The notes beneath the pieces are model-generated. The model was not told the DNA's origin, did not search any database, and worked only from the letters and a program-made list of their open reading frames with translations. Shown here piece after piece: positions 17,826-25,949 of a stretch of DNA of 41,227 bases; positions within the stretch are counted from its first letter, which is position 1; the number at the start of each line of letters is the position of its first letter. The stretch is from Pedobacter sp. MC2016-05 (lineage in GTDB: Bacteria; Bacteroidota; Bacteroidia; Sphingobacteriales; Sphingobacteriaceae). Both the position numbers and the translations under genes were made by a program. The stretch covers positions 1 through 41,227 of the forward strand of contig NZ_JAPIVT010000030.1 in assembly GCF_026239735.1 (NCBI RefSeq). The letters run 5' to 3'.

Positions 17826-18603
17826 TTGTCAGAACAAATCACACCACAACTTCGTCTTAGGATTTTTGCTGGTCCAAATGGTTCAGGTAAAAGTACCGTT
17901 ATCAAAAGAATTCGTGAAACTGAAGTAAATGAGAACGTTAAACTTGACGTGGGAGTTTACATTAATGCAGACGATATTGCACAAAGTTTGAAGATCAATA
18001 AGTTTTCTTTTCAACCTTATGAAGTTGACTGTACGATAGAGAACCTTGTTAAATTTGGCGAAACTTCCGGGCTTTTATCCGGCGACTTTTCAGTAGAACA
18101 ATTTAGTAAATCCATTACAATTTCTGGACGCAAACTTTCTTTGACCAAAGCAGAATCTTTAGATCGTATTGCGCAAATTATTGCAAGATTCCTTAGACAT
18201 GCATTTATTGCAGCTAAGCGACGTTTCTCGTTTGAAACTGTTTTCACATGAATCAAACTTAGATGATATGCGTCTAGCCGCTGAAACAGGATACAAGGTT
18301 TACCTTTATTTCGTTGGAACGGAATCTCCTGAAATTAATAAGTTCTGCGTAGCACTAAGAGTCAAAGAAGGTGGTCATCATGTACCGGCTGATCGAATTG
18401 AAAAAAGATATGTGCGTTCTATGGAACTGCTTAAGGAAGCATCAGAGATTGCCTACCAAGGATATTTCTTTGATAACTCCATTAATAATGAGCCATACCG
18501 GCTTGTAGGTCACTTTAAAGTGGTTGCAGGCGAAAAAGAATGGGATGCTATACCCGAGAATCAGGTATCCATATGGCTTCGAAAACACTATCCTAGACCA
18601 TAA
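17826..18603 (+). pseudogene. zeta toxin-like P-loop kinase gene with an internal frameshift
   Basis: The first part (TTG start at 17826) carries a Walker A motif, G16-P-N-G-S-G-K-S-T24, then INADDIA and RRFSFETVF, and stops at TGA 18249. The matching continuation SHESNLDDMRLAAETGYKVY then LYFVGTESPEINKF, VALRVKEGGHHVPADRIEKR and YVRSMELL lies in the next frame to 18603. This order (GPNGSGKST, NADDIA, FETV-SH, GY-VYLYF, R-GGH-VP) is that of zeta toxin-like kinases, which phosphorylate UDP-N-acetylglucosamine. The frame changes at the T run 18241-18244, where two bases are missing or one is extra. Restored length is about 259 residues. Either a silenced toxin or an error at the T run. Confidence 0.75.
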
Positions 18604-18736
18604 AATGAACAGATATGGGTGGCACAATTTTTAATATCTTGATACCTTGAGGATAAATCAACCACACAGCAATGTGGAAATCATAGGCCGTTAATGATGG
18701 ATTTGTGATAGGTCAAAAAATCTATAGCGTGAATTT

Positions 18737-18752
18737 TGTCTCAGAAAACGAA
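18737..18752 (+). repeat. dispersed core element, copy F
   Basis: TGTCTCAGAAAACGAA, then AGTAATC and a degraded tail ending GACAAAAAAATTAG. It is about 92 bases before the higB start. Confidence 0.6.
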
Positions 18753-18816
18753 AGTAATCTTATATTCATTTACTGAGTTAGTCAATGACAAAAAAATTAG
18801 AATAATTTTGCATTAT

Positions 18817-18834
18817 GTTATCTTTTAAGATAAC
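18817..18834 (+). promoter_or_regulatory. palindromic operator of the higBA-like pair
   Basis: GTTATCTT-TT-AAGATAAC is a perfect 8-base inverted repeat ending 9 bases before the ATG at 18844. It contains TATCTTTT, a plausible -7 box, so a bound antitoxin would block the promoter. Confidence 0.55.
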
Positions 18835-18843
18835 TTTTTGGTG

Positions 18844-19215
18844 ATGGGAAGGCAAATCATTTTTCATGGAAAACACTTTATCGAATTTTATCAAGATCAG
18901 GATGAAAAGGTAAAACATAAAATTCAATATGTTCTTGAGCTCATCAAACAAGTTGAAAAAGTACCTGAAAAATTTTTAAAACATCTAACAGGAACATCTG
19001 GGCTGCACAAAATCAGAATTGAATACAAATCCAATATTTATCGGATATTTTGCTGCTTCGATAAGGGAAAATTAATTGTTCTCTTTAACGCTTTTCAAAA
19101 GAAGACGCAAAAGACGCCAAGCAATGAACTGGATAAAGCTGTAGCCTTAATGAAGGAATACTTTAAAATCAAAAACAATAAAAATGAAGAAATACAACAA
19201 CATACAAACCTTTGA
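18844..19215 (+). CDS. HigB/RelE-superfamily toxin
   Basis: 123 residues from the ATG at 18844. TTG and GTG codons just before it are in frame but lie in the operator region. The protein is basic, with a helical first half (KVKHKIQYVLELIKQVEKVP), then KFLKHLTGTSGLHKIRIEY, SNIYRIFCCFDKGKLIVLFN and FQKKTQKTP. The order (L-G-L-x-x-I-R, Y-R-I-F, V-L-x-x-F-x-K-K-x-x-x-T-P) is that of the phage Gp49/HigB family, toxins that cut mRNA on the ribosome. The antitoxin gene follows with a 32-base overlap, toxin first, as in higBA. The frame is intact, so it is probably functional. Confidence 0.82.
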   Translation: MGRQIIFHGKHFIEFYQDQDEKVKHKIQYVLELIKQVEKVPEKFLKHLTGTSGLHKIRIEYKSNIYRIFCCFDKGKLIVLFNAFQKKTQKTPSNELDKAVALMKEYFKIKNNKNEEIQQHTNL

Positions 19216-19483
19216 TCAATTGATTGAAGTTGAACATGGAGAGATTGGATCTGATTCACGAAATAAGTATGAAGAAAGTTCTCAAATGTTCATCATTAGT
19301 GAGATGCTTAAAGATGCTAGAAAAGAGGCTAAAATCACGCAACAAGAACTTGCAGAAAGGACTTGCACAAAAAAAAGCTATATATCCAAATTAGAGAATG
19401 CCAAAGGGAACATTCAGCTTTCTACCTTGATTCGGATTTTTGAAATGGGACTAAATAAGCGGATAGGGTTGACCTTTATATAA
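19184..19483 (+). CDS. HigA-type antitoxin with XRE helix-turn-helix
   Basis: 99 residues. Residues 38-93 are a Cro/C1-type helix-turn-helix: EMLKDARKEAKITQQELAER, then SYISKLENAKGNIQLSTL and IRIFEMGL. The first 35 residues are acidic and contain EVEHGEIGSDSR; in this family the N-terminal part often contacts the toxin. The start overlaps the toxin gene by 32 bases, so both are made from one mRNA. It should repress through the palindrome at 18817-18834. The serine-lysine pair KSYISKLEN is standard in antitoxin HTH domains. Confidence 0.82.
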   Translation: MKKYNNIQTFDQLIEVEHGEIGSDSRNKYEESSQMFIISEMLKDARKEAKITQQELAERTCTKKSYISKLENAKGNIQLSTLIRIFEMGLNKRIGLTFI

Positions 19484-19500
19484 CAAGAAATCAAAATCTT

Positions 19501-19516
19501 TTCTCTCAAAAACGAA
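19501..19516 (+). repeat. dispersed core element, copy G, abutting a truncated gene
   Basis: TTCTCTCAAAAACGAA, one A shorter than the consensus. The recognisable coding sequence of a truncated YhcG gene begins right at its end (codons AAG GAA TAC from 19515), so the repeat marks the break. Confidence 0.5.
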
Positions 19517-20083
19517 GGAATACGAAGATTGGCTTAACGATCTCAAGTCCAAAGTTAGATCTATACAATTGAAAACCTCCATTGCTGTAAATTCAGCTGT
19601 AATCTGCTTTTACTAGGATTTAGGCAAAATGATTTCAGAGAAAACAGAACAAAGTAACTGGGGAAATAAGATTCTAGAACAAGTATCAAAGGATTTAAAG
19701 TATGAATTTCCTAACATAAAAGGACTCTCCAGAACAAATCTTGCTTATGCAAAGCAGTTCTTTAAATTTAATCAATCTTCAATTGTCCAACAAGCTGTTG
19801 GACAATTACAAATATCTAATGATCTTAATAATAGAATAACTCAACACCCAGTAATGCAAATCCCATGGGGTCACAATATATTAATATTTGGTAAAGCAAA
19901 TGATGTAAACGAAGCATATTTTTATAACAAGAAACAATTGAAAATGGCTGGAGCAGAGATGTGCTCGCTCTTCAGATAAAAACAAGTACATATAATAGAC
20001 AAGGAAAGGCTATCATTAATTTTAAGAATACACTTCCTGATCCTTTATCTGAACTTGCTCAGCAAACGTTAAAAGATCCATAT
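19512..20083 (+). pseudogene. N-terminal remnant of a YhcG/DUF1016 nuclease-type gene
   Basis: In frame from about 19512 it reads KEYEDWLNDLKSKVRSIQLK then TSIAVNSAVICFY, a TAG (19614-19616, where the family has Trp), DLGKMISEKTEQSNWGNKIL, EQVSKDLKYEFP and GLSRTNLAYAKQFFKFN. A one-base loss near 19935 moves the frame to TIENGWSRDVLALQIKTS and PDPLSELAQQTLKDPY. These are the conserved blocks of the DUF1016 N-terminal domain, which normally precedes a PDDEXK nuclease domain. Everything after KDPY is missing and replaced by an S41 peptidase fragment. So it has no start, one stop, one frameshift and a truncation: clearly dead. Confidence 0.75.
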
Positions 20084-20450
20084 GCTGGCACCAAAGTGAG
20101 GTGGTATTTAATTATATCGATGGGTCAAAATTGTTCGACAAGCCAATTTACATCATTTCCTCTAAAAATACATTTTCTGCGGCGGAGTACTTTGGACTTA
20201 CAGCAAAGGAGATGAAGCGAGCAATTATTTTAGGCGAAACAACAGCTGGCGCAGGTAATCCTGGAACGTCGCAGGGTTACCACTCTCCAAACACAGATAC
20301 TGTTTTCTGGCTGTTTATTCCAAATTGCCAAATCATTACCCGCAGCGGAAATTCAATAGAGGGTGTCGGGTTAACCCAGATGTGGTGCTTAAAAGTAACG
20401 ACTGGTTAAAAGAGACTTTAGAATATATCGCTAACAATGAAAAACATTAA
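20084..20450 (+). pseudogene. C-terminal fragment of an S41 peptidase joined to the YhcG remnant
   Basis: From about 20098 one frame reads EVVFNYIDGSKLFDKPIYII, SSKNTFSAAEYFGLTAKEMK and RAIILGETTAGAGNPG. A further frameshift near 20368 gives VNPDVVLKSNDWLKETLEYI then ANNEKH and TAA. SSKNTFSAAE holds the S41 nucleophile region and GETTAGAGNPG the following conserved loop. The N-terminal two thirds of the protease is absent. It differs from the intact S41 gene at 25950, so it is not a copy of that gene. Confidence 0.7.
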
Positions 20451-20951
20451 AATTAAGTGACTGATTAAGAAATAACTGCCCTTTGTAAATGACAGCTTTA
20501 GCACACCATAAAAAGAGGCTAATCGAAATCTCATTAAAATGGTTTAAACAAATAGCAACCTAGTATAGTCTGTAAAAGGATATGTTCTGATACATGATTT
20601 AAGCTATGCCTAAAGAAAGTCGCCTTGGGCTAGGTTAGAAGTTTGAGATATAAATATTTTGTATAAAAACGACCAATTTTGATAGGCGAAGAATTCTATA
20701 CTAGAATTTGTCTAAAAAAACGAAGATTAGAACCCATGCATGTACAATATTCTTTGCGCTGTAAATGGATACTAGGAATTAGAACAAAAATTTTCTTTCA
20801 TAGTATAGTACCTATGTTCACAATCGTACAGTTTTGTTCGTTTACGGACATTGCATTAGATGCACACTAGATGTTTTAAGCTCACCAGTAAGTTTAAACA
20901 GCGAAAAAACAACTGGCATGATGAATGGTGATAAAATTCGAAAATTGCTCA
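20451..20951. other. gene-free stretch before the permease gene
   Basis: Contains copy H of the core element. A 63-codon frame at 20679-20870 has no signature and runs across the repeat, so I leave it out. Nothing else is recognisable. Confidence 0.45.
20709..20724 (+). repeat. dispersed core element, copy H
   Basis: TGTCTAAAAAAACGAA, one mismatch at the CA step; about 230 bases before the permease start. Confidence 0.5.
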
Positions 20952-23342
20952 ATGTTTAAATTAAATCTTAAAATTGCTCTAAGAAATCTATACAGCAATA
21001 AGTTATATACTTGCGTAAATATACTTGGTCTAACTATTGGAATGACCGGTTGCATTTTAATATTTACGTTTATAAAATTTCAGCAGAGTTATGACAGGCA
21101 TTTTAATAACGGAGACCGGATTTATAGATTTGTTACGGATTGGAAATACAATAATTTTGATGATTATTCTTCAGGTGTGCCCTTCCCTTTTGCACCTGCT
21201 GTTCAGGCAGAATTAGCAGGGATTGAAAAAATCGCAAGAATTTCACGAAACAGCGGAGTTATAATCGTAAAAGATGGAGAAGGAACAATTAAATATAAGG
21301 CAAATCGAGAACTATATTTCGTCGAGCCGGCGCTGTTCGACATACTGCAGGTTAACTGGGTTTCGGGAAAATCCAACAGTGCTCTTTCGGCACCAAACAC
21401 TGTAGTGCTGTCTGAAAGAACTTCAAAATTACTTTTTGGTTCTACTAAAGAGGCAGAGAATAAAATCGTGACGCTCTGGAACTCTGTACCGTTACGGGTT
21501 GTTGGCATATTTAAAGACATTCCAAGCAGCAGTAGCGTTCCAATGGAGATTATGGCAAGCTTTTCTACCTTCTGGGGAAATAAAAACCAAGATTGGGAAA
21601 GCGTGAGTTCCTATAATCAATGCTTTGCCCTACTGAGCAAAGATGCTTCAGTTACAACTTTTAATCATTCCTTGAAAAAGCTTAGTAACAAATACTTACA
21701 GCAAAAAAAATTACCAGGACAGCAGCAATATAAATTGCAGGCGCTAAAGGACATCCATTTTAGCCAACAGTATAGCAATTTTGCAGATACGGCTGTTACC
21801 CGAAATGATGTCTTCGGACTTGGGCTAATTGCAATTTTTTTAATGACTTCCGCATGTATCAATTTTATAAATCTTGCAACCGCTCAATCTGTAAATCGGG
21901 GGAAAGAGGTTGGGGTAAGAAAAGTGATGGGCGCAATAAGGCCGCAACTGGTTATTCAGTTTCTTACTGAAACAATACTTATTACAGCAAGCTCAATGAC
22001 TATAGCATGCATATTCTCAGAGCTGGCACTTTCTCCGCTATCTTCTTTTTTAAAAGTTCCAATATCTTCAGCGCTATCTTTGAATGTAGGAATGGCTGGT
22101 TTCCTAGTAATATTGCTTATTGTAGTAAGCGCCCTCGCAGGATTTTATCCTGCATTAATACTCTCTGGCTTAAATCCGGTGTCAGCACTTAAAAACAGAA
22201 TTAGAATTCAAACAGGAATTATAAGTTTTAGAACGCTGCTGATTGTAGCTCAGTTCGCTGTTACTGTGATACTGATTATTGGAACATTGATGGTGATAAG
22301 ACAGATGAACTACATGAGAGAAAAACCATTAGGTTTTGAAAAAGACCATATCATGCTAATTAATTTTCCAGGTGATAGTGCCAGTTTGAGCCATCAACCG
22401 CTTTTTCGGAATAAGATGTCGCAGGTAAAAGGCATAAAAATGCTAAGCTTTTTCGCAAGACCCCCATTATCAGGTTTAATGAACACCACAAATTTTTACA
22501 TCGACGGTCGAGAGAACAAAGATTTTGAGGTGAGGCTAAGCATGAGTGATGAACATTATTTTGATTTATTCGCATTAGAATTTATAGCTGGAAAAGTATA
22601 TGGCAAAAGCGATACCGCAAATGCCTATATTACAAATGAAACATTTATTAAAAAAATTGGGATTTCTGACCCTCGATTAGCATTGGGGAAAATAATATCA
22701 CAAAATGGGAGGACAGGGCCAATCGTTGGAATTGTAAAGGATTTCAATGATCAATCACTAAAAGAGCAAATATCACCAATGATATTCTACCAGGAAAAAC
22801 GGCAATACTACAGTATGGGCATAAAGCTTGACCAATCACAAATCCAAAACACCAAAAAAGAGATTGAGGCAATATGGACGAATATGTTTCCCAATGAAAT
22901 TTACAATGCGAAATTTATAGATGATGATATCCAACAATACTATGAATCAGAACGGATTACTGGGATCCTGCTAACAACATTTGGTGCTTTGATCATGTTC
23001 ATTGCATTTATTGGGTTATTTGGATTAGTCTCCTTCATAGCTGCACAACGATCCCGTGAAGTAGCTATTAGAAAAATACTGGGCGCTTCGAATTTAGAAT
23101 TAGTAACAATGTTAAACGGTTCGTTTATTAAGCTGGTATTAATTGCAAATGTAATTGCCTGGCCGCTTGCATATGTATTAGTAAGTAAGTGGCTTGCAAA
23201 TTTTGCATACCGGAGTTCAATTAGCATTTGGCCTTTTGTATTTGCGGTGACAGCATCTTTGCTAATTACGCTAATTATAGTCACCCTCCAATCCTATCGT
23301 GTCGCCAATGCAAATGCGGTAAGTGTCTTAAAATATGAGTAA
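20952..23342 (+). CDS. FtsX/MacB-type ABC transporter permease
   Basis: 796 residues from the ATG at 20952. An ATG at 20925 would add MVIKFENCS, but the family starts MFKLNLKIALRNL. Two repeated halves: each has a membrane helix, a MacB-type periplasmic domain, and an FtsX three-helix domain. The coupling loops are clear: RGKEVGVRKVMGA near residue 325 and RSREVAIRKILGA near 700. Such permeases work with a separate ATP-binding subunit, not encoded here, in exporting peptides or lipoproteins or in mechanical signalling. Bacteroidota have many solitary copies near regulators. No lesion is seen. The substrate is unknown. Confidence 0.9.
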   Translation: MFKLNLKIALRNLYSNKLYTCVNILGLTIGMTGCILIFTFIKFQQSYDRHFNNGDRIYRFVTDWKYNNFDDYSSGVPFPFAPAVQAELAGIEKIARISRNSGVIIVKDGEGTIKYKANRELYFVEPALFDILQVNWVSGKSNSALSAPNTVVLSERTSKLLFGSTKEAENKIVTLWNSVPLRVVGIFKDIPSSSSVPMEIMASFSTFWGNKNQDWESVSSYNQCFALLSKDASVTTFNHSLKKLSNKYLQQKKLPGQQQYKLQALKDIHFSQQYSNFADTAVTRNDVFGLGLIAIFLMTSACINFINLATAQSVNRGKEVGVRKVMGAIRPQLVIQFLTETILITASSMTIACIFSELALSPLSSFLKVPISSALSLNVGMAGFLVILLIVVSALAGFYPALILSGLNPVSALKNRIRIQTGIISFRTLLIVAQFAVTVILIIGTLMVIRQMNYMREKPLGFEKDHIMLINFPGDSASLSHQPLFRNKMSQVKGIKMLSFFARPPLSGLMNTTNFYIDGRENKDFEVRLSMSDEHYFDLFALEFIAGKVYGKSDTANAYITNETFIKKIGISDPRLALGKIISQNGRTGPIVGIVKDFNDQSLKEQISPMIFYQEKRQYYSMGIKLDQSQIQNTKKEIEAIWTNMFPNEIYNAKFIDDDIQQYYESERITGILLTTFGALIMFIAFIGLFGLVSFIAAQRSREVAIRKILGASNLELVTMLNGSFIKLVLIANVIAWPLAYVLVSKWLANFAYRSSISIWPFVFAVTASLLITLIIVTLQSYRVANANAVSVLKYE

Positions 23343-23711
23343 GGGAAACATCTCATAATAGGTTTTTTTAGAGATATGAAAAATAGTGAAATATTTCACG
23401 TGTCAGGAATAGTTAAGAGAAGTGGCTAACTAGATCTTGTTTTGCCAGCCCACTAAAAAAATTCATAGCCCCTTGCGGTTAATCATATTAATAAGTGGTT
23501 AGCTTGAATTATAATTGGAGTATAATGGTTTAGCCTCATACCCTGCTAAAGTGATCAATACTCTATGCACCTCTTATAGAGGTAAATTGTCGAAACTATT
23601 ATGACAGAAAGTGTCTTAATTACTAAGCATTAAAATTTTTAACTATAATCACTCGAGTGGCATAATCCCTAAAATTTTGTCTTTCTTCAAATTCTTTATA
23701 GATTCGAGACC
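23343..23711. other. gene-free stretch
   Basis: 369 bases with no gene, core element or strong hairpin. A weak ATCTC/GAGAT pair with a T-rich loop just after the permease stop could help termination. Confidence 0.4.
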
Positions 23712-24770
23712 ATGTTTCAAAAATTCCTTTTACCATCTTTTTTATCCTTAATATTTACAATACATGCTGGTGTATCGTACGGGCAAGAAATATTGTCAAT
23801 CAAAACTGACCCAAGAGTTGAGGCACTTAGTATATTTTATACATTGGCAACCGCCGATACCCTCGACACAAAGCCAACACCATCCACCTATTATCGCGAT
23901 GTGAAAGCCTATTTTAAAAAGTACAACGATGACCCTTCCTTAAATTGGTATAGGAAACTAAAAAATTGGGACGGACCTGACATGGCGTCGTTAGGTCTTT
24001 TTTTATCAAAACGTTATCCCTTTAAATTAATCGTTAAACCTGAAATCACTTATATTAGAAATGCTCCTTTGGATAGCTTTCTATTGCAATTTAATAAATT
24101 CTATAAAAGTTGCCAGGTAGAAAGATTCATCAAAGAAAATCATTCAGTTTACGAACGCGTTAATAAAAATGGTATATCATATATCAAGAACAGCGGAATT
24201 CTAAACACTGTAGATTCTTTCTATAGATCCAAACAAAAGGGCCAATACGTCATTTATACTGATATTTTGTGCAACCATGGAAGCAATGCAATACCCTCGA
24301 GCAATAAAATCTTTAATGATAATATCATGGTTAAGGCAGGATATATCGAAGATAGATCCAAGAAGCTAACGGATGATAGCTTAGTCAACTTTGAGCCAGC
24401 AGTAAATGTGGTTGCTCATGAGTCGAGCCATATTTATCTAAGAAATTTTGTAAAAAAGTATCATGCCCGACTATATAAGATCAAAAATAGTTTCTTAACA
24501 ACAACTAAGGGAAAGAGATTAGCTGATGAGCAATGGGAAAATGAGGTAGATGAACTTCTAGTAAGGGCTTTTGTAGCAAAAATACTTGCAATAAAATATG
24601 GAAAGGAGAGTGGCGAGGAGGAGATTTCCAATCAGGCAAAGCATTTTAGATTGGCAAATAATTTGTATTTATTCATGGATAGATATACCGAGGATGGCAA
24701 TAATTATGAAAGCATAGAGGATTTTTATCCTGAATTAATTTATTTTCTAGAAGCCAAAGCCAGTACATAA
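23712..24770 (+). CDS. exported HExxH protein, putative zinc metalloprotease (DUF4932-like)
   Basis: 352 residues with a signal peptide cut after VSYG (about residue 24). The clear motif is VVAHESSHIY, with H236-E237-x-x-H240 as zinc ligands and catalytic glutamate. It is followed about 40 residues later by WENEVDELLVRAFVAK, whose glutamates could supply the third ligand, as in gluzincin-type enzymes. Upstream residues 150-235 (NKNGISYIKN, GQYVIYTDILCNHGSN) would form the sheet of the active-site cleft. The size and the AHESSH setting resemble the Bacteroidota DUF4932 proteins, but the match is by pattern only. It stands alone, and its substrate and activity are untested. Confidence 0.65.
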   Translation: MFQKFLLPSFLSLIFTIHAGVSYGQEILSIKTDPRVEALSIFYTLATADTLDTKPTPSTYYRDVKAYFKKYNDDPSLNWYRKLKNWDGPDMASLGLFLSKRYPFKLIVKPEITYIRNAPLDSFLLQFNKFYKSCQVERFIKENHSVYERVNKNGISYIKNSGILNTVDSFYRSKQKGQYVIYTDILCNHGSNAIPSSNKIFNDNIMVKAGYIEDRSKKLTDDSLVNFEPAVNVVAHESSHIYLRNFVKKYHARLYKIKNSFLTTTKGKRLADEQWENEVDELLVRAFVAKILAIKYGKESGEEEISNQAKHFRLANNLYLFMDRYTEDGNNYESIEDFYPELIYFLEAKAST

Positions 24771-24840
24771 CATTCTCTCACTTCACAACTCGTAGACTGG
24801 CGGAAGGGTAGAAAATCGACCTTCTATGAGTTTTCAAAAT

Positions 24841-24856
24841 TGTCTCAAAAAACGAA
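24841..24856 (+). repeat. dispersed core element, copy I
   Basis: TGTCTCAAAAAACGAA, an exact match to the most common form. It lies about 180 bases before the beta-barrel gene at 25034. Confidence 0.6.
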
Positions 24857-25033
24857 AAGTTTAATTAATGGTTTAGTAAATATTAATTAATCATTTTATT
24901 TATCACAATAACATCATGTTATAACGCTAATCGGCTAAAAACCAACTAGCCCAAAAAGTTATTAAAACTTTATCGTTTGGTAGCTGTTTTACAAATAGCC
25001 ATAGCAGTTATGGTATAATTTACAAAACATTAT

Positions 25034-25615
25034 ATGAAAAAAATTTTTATCTCGAGCTTATTTTCTTTCGCATTATTTGCTGGTGTAGCTAACGCACAAA
25101 TTCAAAAAGGCAACGTAATGGTTGGTGGAAATTTGACTAATATTAACCTTGGTCTTGACGATCCAAAAATTTTCAGCGTGGATATTACGCCAAAAGCTGC
25201 TTGGTTTATACAAGATAACCTTGCTTTGGGTGGTTATGTAAACTTCGGCCTGGAAACTGCTAAAAACTCGAATACAACAACCAGTTACGGTGTTGGCGCA
25301 TTAGGTCGTTATTACGCTGGATCAGACGTGGAAGTTCTACGTCATGGTCGTTTCTTTGCTGAAGCAACTGCTGGTATTGGCGGTGTTAACGTAAGCAAGG
25401 GTGGTGGAAATACTAACGGCTTAAACTTAAGTGTTGGTCCCGGTTTTGCCTATTTTATTACGCCAAATATTGGTTTAGAAACTTTGTTAAAATACAATGG
25501 ATTAATAGGATTTGGTAGTGCTACTACACAAAATAATTTAAACTTATCTTTTGGTTTTCAAATCTATCTTCCTGGTCAGCGTACTGCAAACAAGGTTAAA
25601 GGTGATGTAAAATAA
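25034..25615 (+). CDS. small outer-membrane beta-barrel protein
   Basis: 193 residues. Signal peptide MKKIFISSLFSFALFAGVAN with AQ at the cut. The mature protein is made of short alternating strands rich in Gly and aromatic residues (NVMVGGNLTNINLGL, DITPKAAWFIQDNLALGGYV, TTTSYGVGALGRYYAG, LNLSVGPGFAYFITPN, NNLNLSFGFQIYL). This is the pattern of the eight-stranded OmpW/OmpA-like barrels annotated as porin family in Bacteroidota. Base composition is more G+C-rich and codon use more even than its neighbours, as in well-expressed genes. A strong terminator follows directly. A small palindrome, TAACATCATGTTA, lies at 24909-24921 upstream. Function beyond barrel formation is unknown. Confidence 0.8.
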   Translation: MKKIFISSLFSFALFAGVANAQIQKGNVMVGGNLTNINLGLDDPKIFSVDITPKAAWFIQDNLALGGYVNFGLETAKNSNTTTSYGVGALGRYYAGSDVEVLRHGRFFAEATAGIGGVNVSKGGGNTNGLNLSVGPGFAYFITPNIGLETLLKYNGLIGFGSATTQNNLNLSFGFQIYLPGQRTANKVKGDVK

Positions 25616-25635
25616 TTAAAAGTCAGGTATTGATG

Positions 25636-25672
25636 GAGCCAACATTTTATAAAAATGTTGGCTCTTTTTATT
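25636..25672 (+). terminator. intrinsic terminator of the beta-barrel gene
   Basis: GAGCCAACATTTT and AAAATGTTGGCTC form a perfect 13-base stem with a 3-base loop, followed by TTTTTATTT. It begins 20 bases after the stop codon. Confidence 0.9.
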
Positions 25673-25713
25673 TGACAGAAATTTTCTACTTAATAATTAT
25701 CAATCACTTACTG

Positions 25714-25783
25714 TATATCTTTCTTTCGATGTATGTTTACTTTATCTGTTAGGGCAAAAAGAAAAATTGTCTCACAAAATGAA
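25714..25783 (+). repeat. dispersed element, copy J (right half plus core)
   Basis: TATATCTTTCTTTCGATGTA, then GTTAGGGCAAAAAGAAAAA and the core TGTCTCACAAAATGAA (25768-25783). This is the end of one unit followed by the core of the next. It is the only well-preserved copy not followed by a plus-strand gene; the next gene is on the minus strand. Confidence 0.6.
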
Positions 25784-25949
25784 TGTTTTTCAATGCATGA
25801 TTTGAGTAGTTTAAAAGCAACTTGATAGTTTTAAGTTTTTATTGTGTTTGATAATCATCACCTAAAAACTATCTCAAATGATACGATGTATAAATTCCAA
25901 AAGTTGCCAATTCTAAATTATATCATTATGATAACAGTGGATGTCTATG

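Noticed and set aside
20679..20870. 63-codon plus-strand frame
   Set aside because: Runs through a core repeat copy and lacks any recognisable pattern.
15660..20951. Integron attC sites
   Set aside because: The repeats lack RYYYAAC/GTTRRRY ends and a clear fold-back structure, and no integron integrase is in the window.
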